Below, piece by piece: positions 35,791 through 43,522 of a DNA stretch of 46,997 nt. How positions within the stretch are numbered: the first letter of the stretch is position 1; the number at the start of each line of letters is the position of its first letter. Source of the DNA: Ruminococcus sp. (GTDB lineage Bacteria; Bacillota; Clostridia; Oscillospirales; Ruminococcaceae). The DNA lies in NCBI GenBank assembly GCA_017461395.1, contig JAFTYF010000022.1, positions 1 through 46,997 on the forward strand, given 5' to 3'. A program made the position numbers and the translations under genes. The notes under the pieces are model-generated. The model had not been told where the DNA came from and searched no databases. It saw only the letters and a program-made list of their open reading frames with translations.

Positions 35791-36816
35791 ATGAATATGC
35801 CCGAAACTTTATATATGGTGATCCCCTGCTACAACGAGGAAGATGTTCTCTGCGAAACAGCAAATCAGCTCAGGGAGAAATACGCTTCCCTCAGAAGCCG
35901 CAGTATGATATCCCCCGAAAGCCGTGTGGTTTTTGTAAACGACGGCTCGAAGGACAAAACGTGGGAGATAATACAGGAGCTTCACACCGCAGAGCCGGAA
36001 ATTTTCTCCGGAATTAACCTTTCCCACAACTGCGGACATCAGAATGCAGTTCTTGCCGGACTGATGACCGTCAAGGATATATGCGGCGTGTGTATCACGA
36101 TGGATGCCGATTTACAGGACGATCTGAACGCTGTTGACGAAATGCTTGAACGCTTTTATGAGGGAAATCACGTCGTTTACGGTGTGAGAAGCGCCCGTAA
36201 GACTGATACTTTTTTTAAGAAATTCACCGCTGAGGCTTTCTATAAATTCATGAAGGTAATGGGTGCGGATGTGGTCTATAACCATGCAGATTTCCGCCTG
36301 ATGAGCCGTCGTGTGCTTCAGGAGCTTGCGGAGTTCAGGGAAGTCAATCTTTTTCTGAGAGGAATGGTTCCGCTCATCGGCTTCAAGAGCTGCTCGGTCT
36401 ACTATGAGCGCAGGGAACGTCTTGCCGGTGAAAGCAAATATCCGCTGCGGAAGATGATTTCCTTTGCGGTAAACGGGATAACCTCGTTCAGCACGAAGCC
36501 GCTGAAGCTTATCACGTCGCTTGGCTTTGTTATGTCGATAATCAGCGTTTTTGCCTTTATATGGTCGTTTGTGGTGAAGATTACAGGAGCTTCGGTCGTA
36601 GGCTGGTCAAGTACGATATGCTCGATATGGCTTATCGGAGGACTTCAGCTGTTTTGTCTGGGAATCATCGGCGAATACGTCGGAAAAATTTACGCAGAGG
36701 TGAAGGGACGTCCCCGGTTTATTGTGGAGGATTTTCTGAATGAAACAGGCGTAGAATTTATAAATAAGGATACAAAAAAGGACGGCATATGGCAGTCACC
36801 CATAGGGAAGAAATAA
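35791..36816 (+). CDS. GtrB/DPM-like membrane glycosyltransferase
   Basis: The 341-aa protein is a family-2 glycosyltransferase of the polyprenyl-phosphate glycosyl-transferase type, which loads a sugar onto undecaprenyl phosphate. It has 'MVIPCYNEEDVL' at the N-terminus, 'VNDGSKDKTWE', the metal-binding 'MDADLQDDL', and two C-terminal helices (about 240-262 and 275-298) that give the GtrB topology. ATG 35791 follows GAGG (35780-35783); the ATG at 35797 is an alternative start. It could supply the sugar donor for a GT-C enzyme such as the YfhO-family protein 1.4 kb upstream, an inference based on proximity and known pairing in other Firmicutes. Confidence 0.9.
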   Translation: MNMPETLYMVIPCYNEEDVLCETANQLREKYASLRSRSMISPESRVVFVNDGSKDKTWEIIQELHTAEPEIFSGINLSHNCGHQNAVLAGLMTVKDICGVCITMDADLQDDLNAVDEMLERFYEGNHVVYGVRSARKTDTFFKKFTAEAFYKFMKVMGADVVYNHADFRLMSRRVLQELAEFREVNLFLRGMVPLIGFKSCSVYYERRERLAGESKYPLRKMISFAVNGITSFSTKPLKLITSLGFVMSIISVFAFIWSFVVKITGASVVGWSSTICSIWLIGGLQLFCLGIIGEYVGKIYAEVKGRPRFIVEDFLNETGVEFINKDTKKDGIWQSPIGKK

Positions 36817-36860
36817 AACCGATTGAGAGCAAACATTGTTTATAAAATGAATACAAATCA

Positions 36861-36900
36861 AAACGCCATACGAGCAACAAAAGCAAGTGTGGCGTTTTTT
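36861..36900 (+). terminator. Terminator of the GT2 gene
   Basis: AAACGCCATA (36861-36870) pairs with TGTGGCGTTT (36888-36897), one G-U pair, followed by TTT. It marks the end of the typical chromosomal composition; beyond it the DNA is visibly more AT-rich. The remaining gap to 37038 has an imperfect inverted repeat (around 36957-36988) but no gene. Confidence 0.8.
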
Positions 36901-37038
36901 ATATCATAATACTCTCAATAACTTTTACTTCTGGAAATGATAGAATTCAAGATACAAAGCACAAGCGCTGGTTGTTCTTGTGTTTTGTTTGAATTACACA
37001 AAAACGTGTTGCGATAATATGAATTTATAAAAATAATA

Positions 37039-37067
37039 TTGATTTATATGGAACTATTTGGTATAAT
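37039..37067 (+). promoter_or_regulatory. Promoter of the RTX secretion cassette
   Basis: TTGATT (37039-37044), 17 bases, TATAAT (37062-37067), about 70 bases before the lipoprotein gene. It is the only good promoter I see before the four-gene cassette. Confidence 0.7.
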
Positions 37068-37138
37068 ATAACAGTGTATTAAAGTGCTATTGTGATAATA
37101 CTATATTAATTTAGAATTAAATTGAAAGGAGAAATTTT

Positions 37139-37903
37139 ATGATAAAGAAAATATTAAGTTTATTTTTCTGTATGATTACGCTTTCTGGTGTAATATGTGG
37201 CTGTGATAGAACTCCAAACAAAAGGGATGAATATAAATCACTTGATACCGATAAGGCAGCAGATGTGGCTTTGGAATATATGAATAATAAATATGATAGA
37301 GAGTTCCAAGTTGTTAGTAGTGAAAAGGATGCAAATTATAGCTTTGTACCAGGTGTAGTTCAAGATTATTGGTGTGATGTTGAGCTTGTGCTCACCAATC
37401 AAAATTTAGACGAACCTTATATAGTTCGAGTTACACTTAACGAAAATACAGAAAAATATATTGTTCAATGGGACACGTATATGACAGAACTTGTAAAGCC
37501 CTGGCTTAAAGACCATATGGATACGATAACAAATAATATTTTTTATGGAGATTTTTTTTCAATTTGCAACAAAATATCAGATGTGAATTGCGATAAAGGA
37601 TTTGCTTCGGATTTTACTTTTGCTAGTGATGATAGATTGAGTGATATGTTATATAAAAATGATGTTTTTGGATATTACATAATTGTGATACCTGAAAAAC
37701 GATTTAAAGATAACTCGACTATGGATTTAATATACGAACAGTTTAATAAAGAAATATCAGATTCATCAATAAAAGTAGAAGTAAGGGTTTATGAAGATGT
37801 TTTTTATAATGAATACGAAAAATCATTTCGAAATGGAAATGGAATTCCAAATGGATATGAGCAATATAAAGTAAAAAATGAAACTATAAGTTTCAAAAAA
37901 TAA
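37139..37903 (+). CDS. Small lipoprotein of unknown function, first gene of the RTX cassette
   Basis: The 254-aa product has a basic start, a hydrophobic segment and a lipobox-like 'VICGC' placing the lipid-bearing Cys at about residue 22, so it should be an anchored surface lipoprotein. The mature part is charged and Tyr/Asp rich with no motif I recognise ('DVALEYMNNKYDREF' resembles helical starts of DUF-type lipoproteins). AAAGGAG precedes the ATG. It ends 15 bases before the RTX gene, which has its own AGGAGGG, so the two are co-transcribed. It might be an immunity protein, a chaperone or an attachment partner for the RTX protein; the sequence does not decide. Codon use is AT-rich. Confidence 0.75.
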   Translation: MIKKILSLFFCMITLSGVICGCDRTPNKRDEYKSLDTDKAADVALEYMNNKYDREFQVVSSEKDANYSFVPGVVQDYWCDVELVLTNQNLDEPYIVRVTLNENTEKYIVQWDTYMTELVKPWLKDHMDTITNNIFYGDFFSICNKISDVNCDKGFASDFTFASDDRLSDMLYKNDVFGYYIIVIPEKRFKDNSTMDLIYEQFNKEISDSSIKVEVRVYEDVFYNEYEKSFRNGNGIPNGYEQYKVKNETISFKK

Positions 37904-37918
37904 TAGGAGGGTTATATA

Positions 37919-40900
37919 ATGCTTAATTACGAAGAATTGATACTACTTGATGCTTTGGCATATTATGGGAGCTTTTCTGATATTTTAGATGATTGGGAAG
38001 ATGATGAGTTCCCCACTGTGTCTAAAGCTATAGAAATCATTGAAAAAGGTAAAACCACCTGTTTTAATGGCGTCTTAGAATTAAGTGATAAAGAATTGGG
38101 AATGAATAAAATTCTTGATTGGATTAAATCTGATTCTGTTCTTTCAAGATTAGTTGTCGTTTATCCTGGCAAAGACTATGATATGACTACAACAGCTTCC
38201 GTATGTCTGGTTGACCCCCAAACAAATGAAGTATATGTGATTTTCGGTGGCAATTATGCTCAAGGTGAATATGAATATAATGGTAAAGAAATGTGTACAT
38301 GGGCAGATAATTTTATAGGTGCTTTTGTAGAAAAAACGGAGGAACAGGAAAGAGCTCTCGATTTTTACAAAGAAGCAATATCGGCTGCTAAAGACTATTT
38401 AAGGAATAATAACGTAGATACATCTAATCTTGAAATTACAGTCAGCGGACATTCCACAGCAGGTAATATGGCACAGTATGTAACTGTTATGTATGATGGA
38501 ACTGATAGTATATCAAGATGTGTTTCGGTAGATGGACAAGGCTTTTCTCAGGAGTTCATTGATATGCATAGTTCTGAGATTGCTGCAAATGCTTCGAAAA
38601 TAACAAGCATCCTTCCATCTACAAGTATTGTTGGAAGCTTAATGAATAGACTTCCTGGTATACAGCAGATGTATATTGATGTTGATTGTGTAAGTTCTTC
38701 GATAATGCAGATTAACAGTATGAAAGAACTAATAAGAACTCATATGCCAGCAGAGTTTTTTAACGGTAACGGAACATTGCGTCAGGAAACTACTCCAAGT
38801 TTCTTAACCTTATTTCTTAATGATGTTACTAAGAAAATCGCATCAAATCTCTGTAATGATGATGATTTTAATCTTACACTTGTGATGCATGATCTTAGAG
38901 ACCTTTTGGTCAAGGCATTCGATTCTGAATTGGTTGATGAAATTGATTACACTGATTACCTTAGTTATAATTCTCTTGAATTCCTTGAAGAATTATCGGA
39001 ACAGCTCTCCAATGAGCTGGATATTGATATTTCATTCAATGTAGAGACAGCGGTATTTAGAATCGTATTTTCTGGTATTTCTTTTATTACAGGTAGCCCG
39101 ATTATATTCCAAACGTTGTTTAATCCTATAGCGAGGTATATAACTAATATTACTGATTTGTCTGATGATATACGTTTCGAAACCGATCAATTCCTAAAAA
39201 ATCAATTAAGCTATATTTTTAACAGATACTGTTTATTAGGTTCATATGGTGACTTTGAATATCATGCTTTTGGTTCTTATCAAAATTGGTTAGAGCATGA
39301 AATACAAGTAACCGATATTCGTTATATCTATGTTAATGATTCTGTTGAAGTGATAAACGGAACAAATTACAACGATTATATTTATATCGGATTGCATTCA
39401 GATGAAGTTCATGGCGGTACTGGTGACGATGTTATTACTTGTTATCATTTGGTAACAGCAAATTTTCATGGTGGAGCAGGAGACGATTTTTTAGTTGGCG
39501 GTTCCAATAATGATGAATTATACGGTGATGAAGGTAATGATAGGATATGGGGAAATAACGGAAATGACAGAATCTTCGGTGGAACGGGAAATGATACGCT
39601 TTTAGGAGCATCTGATATATATGGAAGTGGAGATAATAGTAATAATCAGAACTCTATAGTTGGCGGAAAAGGAAATGATACAATCTATGGCGGAATTTGT
39701 CAGGATATAATCTATGGAGATGATGAAGATAGTTTTTCTATGATAACCGATGGATCTGATATTATTTATGGTTTGGGTGGCGATGATACAATATACGGTG
39801 GAGGCGGTAACGACATAATTGATGGTGGCTCAGGAAATGACTGGATATACGGTTATGAAGGAAACGATACCATTATAGCCGGAAGTGGCACTGATCATGT
39901 CTGGGGAGATGCCGGAGACGATGAAATTCATGGCTCAAGCGGTCATAACTATCTGTTTGGAGGCAAGGACAATGATGTCATCACAGGCGGTATAGGAACT
40001 GACAACATATGGGGTGGATATGACAATGATACCCTTGAAGGAAGTTTTGGAGATGATAATATTTACGGAGGAAATGGTAGTGATACCTTAGACGGCGGTA
40101 AGGGCACAGATTACCTATATGGTGGAAATGACAGCGATACATATATAATCACTAAATCTCGTAATCAGAATTATATATTTGATACATATGGAAATAATTT
40201 TATTTATTGTAAAGATATTATTCTGGATGAACTGGATTTTGTGTTGTCTGATACGATAGAAGGTGCACTTGATATTAAGATAAAAGATACGAATGATGTA
40301 TTTACTATAATGAAATTTAATGAGTCGTATGAACGTTATTACTTGGAATTTGATGATGTATCAGAACGTTACGTTTTTGTCGTTAACGAAGATGTGGTAG
40401 AGGTGGAAATTGATAAAGATTCTATAAACAGCAGCTTCGGCGACAGCAATTATGATAGTATATGGGGCAAAGTTCATAACAGCTCTAAAAACCTGCAAGC
40501 GAAAAAGTATCGAGAAGCTGAAAAGACGCAGCCACCTCGTGATCCGCTTGTAATTGATCTTTCGGATAATGGGGCATCAAACGATGATGGACTCGTAAAC
40601 GTTGATAACGGTGTTTATTTCGACCTTGATAATAATGGCTTTGCTGAAAAGACAGCTTGGATTCATAATGGGAAAGGCTTCCTTGCATACGACAGAAATG
40701 AAAATGACATTATCGACAATGGAAGTGAGCTTTTCGGAGACAGTGTAATAATGTCAAATGGTCAGAAGTCTACACATGGATTTGAAGCACTTGCTGATCT
40801 TGATTCAAACCATGACGGCATTATTGATGAAAATGATATTGAGTTTAATAAACTTCTTGTTTGGCAGGATACGGTTAGAAATGGCAAAACTGATGCAGGT

Positions 40901-43456
40901 GAACTTAAAACTCTGGAAGAGCTTGGAATAAAGTCAATTAGTCTGACTACAGAAAATAAAAATCATAAAACAGAAAGCGGTACAATTATCACAGACAGTG
41001 CTGAAGTTCAATTTACAGATAATAGAATAACTGAAATAGCTGAACACTGGTTCGAAGCGCATAGCTTTGATTCACAGGAACTCAACATTGAAGGTGATGG
41101 TGTTTCACTTACTTCGTTTGGAAATATGCCAAGTCTGAGCAATGCACTTGCCGCAGATGAAAGCGGAAAGTTGAATTTATTGATAGAAGCCTTCAGGGAA
41201 GCAGACGATTTTGCTGAAAAGAGAATAATAACAAAGAAAATCTTGTATTTCATAACCGGAGCAAACGAAATACTCTCAAATTCAAGAGGAGGTTCTGTTG
41301 ATGCAAGGGATTTGCATGTAATAGAAGCAGTAATGGGCGTTGAAAGTTTTATAGGCTCTGACGGCAGTACAACACCAAACAGTAATGCCGCTCCTATTCT
41401 GAAAGAACTGTATGTTCAGTTTGAAAGCCTTTACTTAAGCCTGCTTGATAACGAACTTGATGGGAATGGATACATTGAATATCTGGAAGAAAAGGTCGAT
41501 GAAAACGGAAATATTGTAATCGATCAGGAATATATAGATATAACCATTGAGAATGCGGCTATGCAGGGGAATAATGTTGAAGCAATGATTTTCAGTATAG
41601 GTTCTTATCTGAAAACGTATGATAGGGCTTGCGGTACAAATTGTTTTGATGCTTTTAAAGAACGGTATTCTGAGTATGCAGAAACTTTGGAAACAATTAC
41701 CAACGCTGACTCTGTATTAGGAACAAATGGAAATGATTCAATAAACGGAACAAATGCAAGCGAGATTTTCTGGGGTGATTCTGGCAACGATACAATCAAC
41801 GCAAGAAACGGCAATGACTTCATCTATGGCGGCACAGGCAATGACACAATGAACGGTGGCGACGGCAATGACAGCTACTACATTGATGCAAACCACGGCA
41901 ACGATGTAATCAGAGATACCAAGGGTGACAATAAGCTTATCTTTACAGATGGACTCAGTGCTGATGATTACGAAGCATCAATTAATGCAAAACTTGGCTT
42001 TGTTCTCACAAATAAAGAAACAGGCGAAACTGTTTCACTTCCCGATTTCCTTACTAATCCCCTTAACTACAACTTTAGTTTTGAAGGTGGTTCAGATACT
42101 GAGGAAAGCATTACAAATCGTGAAGTATTTGAAGGCACAGCTGCTGACGATTACATCGAAACAGGCGATGGCTTCAATATCTCCTACGGTGGAGATGGTA
42201 ACGATACTCTCGCAGGCGGTAAAGATATCGACTTCATGTATGGCGGAAACGGTGATGACCTCGTTCTTGGACGTAACGGCGTAAACGTACTCTTTGGTGA
42301 AGAAGGCAACGACACAATTTACGACGGTGACCACGCCTCATATCTCAACGGCGGCAATGGCGATGATATGCTTTATGGCGGTGGCGGTGCCGATGTTCTC
42401 GACGGTGGAGCAGGTAATGACTACTTACAGGCTGACCACGGAAACGATACATATATTTTCGGCAAGGGTTATGATACTGATACAATCAATGCATCATCTG
42501 ACGTAAATACAATTATCATCAAGGGGTATAATGCTTCCTCAATGATAAATACAAGAAATGCTCATAACGACCTTATTATCCACTTTGGTTCAGAGGATTC
42601 CACAGATTGTCTTATTATTGACCACTTCTTCGATTATAACAGCAACCGTGATTTCAGATTTGAGTTTGATAACGGCACAGTTCTTGGTCAGTATGACATC
42701 AAGGCTACATTTGCACCAATTGAAGGTACAGAAAACAGCGACTGGCTGGGTATTCAGACAAATGAGGATATTATTTACCGTGGCTATGACGGTCATGACG
42801 GTATCGGTGCAGGAAATGGTAACGATACACTTGACGGCGGTACAGGCAACGACGTTCTCAACGGCGGTAATGGTACTGATACATATATTTTCGCTAAGGG
42901 TTACGGCAACGATTCTATTAACGAATGGGGTACAGATAAGAGCATTGTCAAGTTTACTGACATCAACTCAGATGAAGTAACTATTGTTGACCAGTGGGGC
43001 AATCTCCTTGTTACTGTAAACGATACAGAAGATACGCTCACTATCGATAGCTTCAAATGGGGACAGAGTACATATTCATTTGAATTTGCAGACGGTGCAA
43101 TTGCCTCTGTAAATAAGGATACATTTGAACTTGAATTCAGCAAGCTTCCTGATATTCCTGAAGTAAGCGAGGACGAAATTGCACAGTCAAATGCTGAACT
43201 TCTCACAGAGCTTTATGCAGAGGATTCAGTATCAACTGAACTTGTTGACAACACAATTATCAGCGAAATAACAGAAAGCACAACAGTTGCAGATGAAGCA
43301 GATGAAATATCAGATCAGACAGATATTCAGGTAATGATTCTGACTGAAAATATGTCAGCATTTGCAGATGAAGCAAATGTATATGATACAGCGAATATAA
43401 CAGATACAACTACCGACACAGCATTGAATCAGCTTCTTGTTAATTCAGCAGTATAA
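37919..43456 (+). CDS. Giant RTX protein: lipase-like domain, RTX blocks, FrpC-type self-processing module
   Basis: 1,845 aa, no Sec signal. Residues about 50-260 resemble the DUF2974/Mbeg1-like lipase-3 group: Ser179 in 'VSGHSTAGNMAQY', then 'SVDGQGFSQEFI'. RTX nonapeptides (GGxGxDxhx) form blocks at about 495-745, 1264-1325, 1404-1515 and 1603-1668, separated by segments like the hemolysin-type calcium-binding related domain ('TLTIDSFKWGQSTYSFEF'). Residues 875-1040 match the FrpC self-processing module: Asp875-Pro876 in 'PPRDPLVIDL', Ca loops at D902, D925 and D962 ('DSNHDGIIDEND'), and 'LKTLEELGIKSISL'. The acidic, Ser/Thr-rich C-terminus, ending in small hydrophobic residues, suits a type I secretion signal. 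Exporter genes follow. Hydrolase activity, calcium binding and autocleavage are inferred. Confidence 0.9.
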   Translation: MLNYEELILLDALAYYGSFSDILDDWEDDEFPTVSKAIEIIEKGKTTCFNGVLELSDKELGMNKILDWIKSDSVLSRLVVVYPGKDYDMTTTASVCLVDPQTNEVYVIFGGNYAQGEYEYNGKEMCTWADNFIGAFVEKTEEQERALDFYKEAISAAKDYLRNNNVDTSNLEITVSGHSTAGNMAQYVTVMYDGTDSISRCVSVDGQGFSQEFIDMHSSEIAANASKITSILPSTSIVGSLMNRLPGIQQMYIDVDCVSSSIMQINSMKELIRTHMPAEFFNGNGTLRQETTPSFLTLFLNDVTKKIASNLCNDDDFNLTLVMHDLRDLLVKAFDSELVDEIDYTDYLSYNSLEFLEELSEQLSNELDIDISFNVETAVFRIVFSGISFITGSPIIFQTLFNPIARYITNITDLSDDIRFETDQFLKNQLSYIFNRYCLLGSYGDFEYHAFGSYQNWLEHEIQVTDIRYIYVNDSVEVINGTNYNDYIYIGLHSDEVHGGTGDDVITCYHLVTANFHGGAGDDFLVGGSNNDELYGDEGNDRIWGNNGNDRIFGGTGNDTLLGASDIYGSGDNSNNQNSIVGGKGNDTIYGGICQDIIYGDDEDSFSMITDGSDIIYGLGGDDTIYGGGGNDIIDGGSGNDWIYGYEGNDTIIAGSGTDHVWGDAGDDEIHGSSGHNYLFGGKDNDVITGGIGTDNIWGGYDNDTLEGSFGDDNIYGGNGSDTLDGGKGTDYLYGGNDSDTYIITKSRNQNYIFDTYGNNFIYCKDIILDELDFVLSDTIEGALDIKIKDTNDVFTIMKFNESYERYYLEFDDVSERYVFVVNEDVVEVEIDKDSINSSFGDSNYDSIWGKVHNSSKNLQAKKYREAEKTQPPRDPLVIDLSDNGASNDDGLVNVDNGVYFDLDNNGFAEKTAWIHNGKGFLAYDRNENDIIDNGSELFGDSVIMSNGQKSTHGFEALADLDSNHDGIIDENDIEFNKLLVWQDTVRNGKTDAGELKTLEELGIKSISLTTENKNHKTESGTIITDSAEVQFTDNRITEIAEHWFEAHSFDSQELNIEGDGVSLTSFGNMPSLSNALAADESGKLNLLIEAFREADDFAEKRIITKKILYFITGANEILSNSRGGSVDARDLHVIEAVMGVESFIGSDGSTTPNSNAAPILKELYVQFESLYLSLLDNELDGNGYIEYLEEKVDENGNIVIDQEYIDITIENAAMQGNNVEAMIFSIGSYLKTYDRACGTNCFDAFKERYSEYAETLETITNADSVLGTNGNDSINGTNASEIFWGDSGNDTINARNGNDFIYGGTGNDTMNGGDGNDSYYIDANHGNDVIRDTKGDNKLIFTDGLSADDYEASINAKLGFVLTNKETGETVSLPDFLTNPLNYNFSFEGGSDTEESITNREVFEGTAADDYIETGDGFNISYGGDGNDTLAGGKDIDFMYGGNGDDLVLGRNGVNVLFGEEGNDTIYDGDHASYLNGGNGDDMLYGGGGADVLDGGAGNDYLQADHGNDTYIFGKGYDTDTINASSDVNTIIIKGYNASSMINTRNAHNDLIIHFGSEDSTDCLIIDHFFDYNSNRDFRFEFDNGTVLGQYDIKATFAPIEGTENSDWLGIQTNEDIIYRGYDGHDGIGAGNGNDTLDGGTGNDVLNGGNGTDTYIFAKGYGNDSINEWGTDKSIVKFTDINSDEVTIVDQWGNLLVTVNDTEDTLTIDSFKWGQSTYSFEFADGAIASVNKDTFELEFSKLPDIPEVSEDEIAQSNAELLTELYAEDSVSTELVDNTIISEITESTTVADEADEISDQTDIQVMILTENMSAFADEANVYDTANITDTTTDTALNQLLVNSAV

Positions 43457-43469
43457 TAATTACAATATT

Positions 43470-43498
43470 AAGTGCAGTGGCATAATGCTGCTGCACTT
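43470..43498 (+). promoter_or_regulatory. Intercistronic hairpin between RTX and exporter genes
   Basis: AAGTGCAG (43470-43477) pairs with CTGCACTT (43491-43498), with an inner GCA/TGC, followed by TATTGTG. The weak U content suggests a partial terminator or an mRNA stabiliser that would set the amount of exporter below that of its substrate, as in hly operons. The hairpin is seen, the role is inferred. Confidence 0.55.
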
Positions 43499-43522
43499 TA
43501 TTGTGTAAGAGGAGGTAGAAGA

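Noticed and set aside
36848-36910. 20-codon frame after the GT2 gene
   Set aside because: It lacks a ribosome binding site and coincides with the GT2 terminator stem.
38441-38470. Reading the RTX gene as a bacteriocin with a double-glycine leader
   Set aside because: The protein begins with a folded-looking lipase-like domain and no GG leader, and the exporter's peptidase Cys is replaced by Ser.
39400-40150. CRISPR-like or satellite repeat array
   Set aside because: The periodic pattern is coding: 27-base units give GGxGxD nonapeptides in one frame with varied third positions, and no spacers are present.
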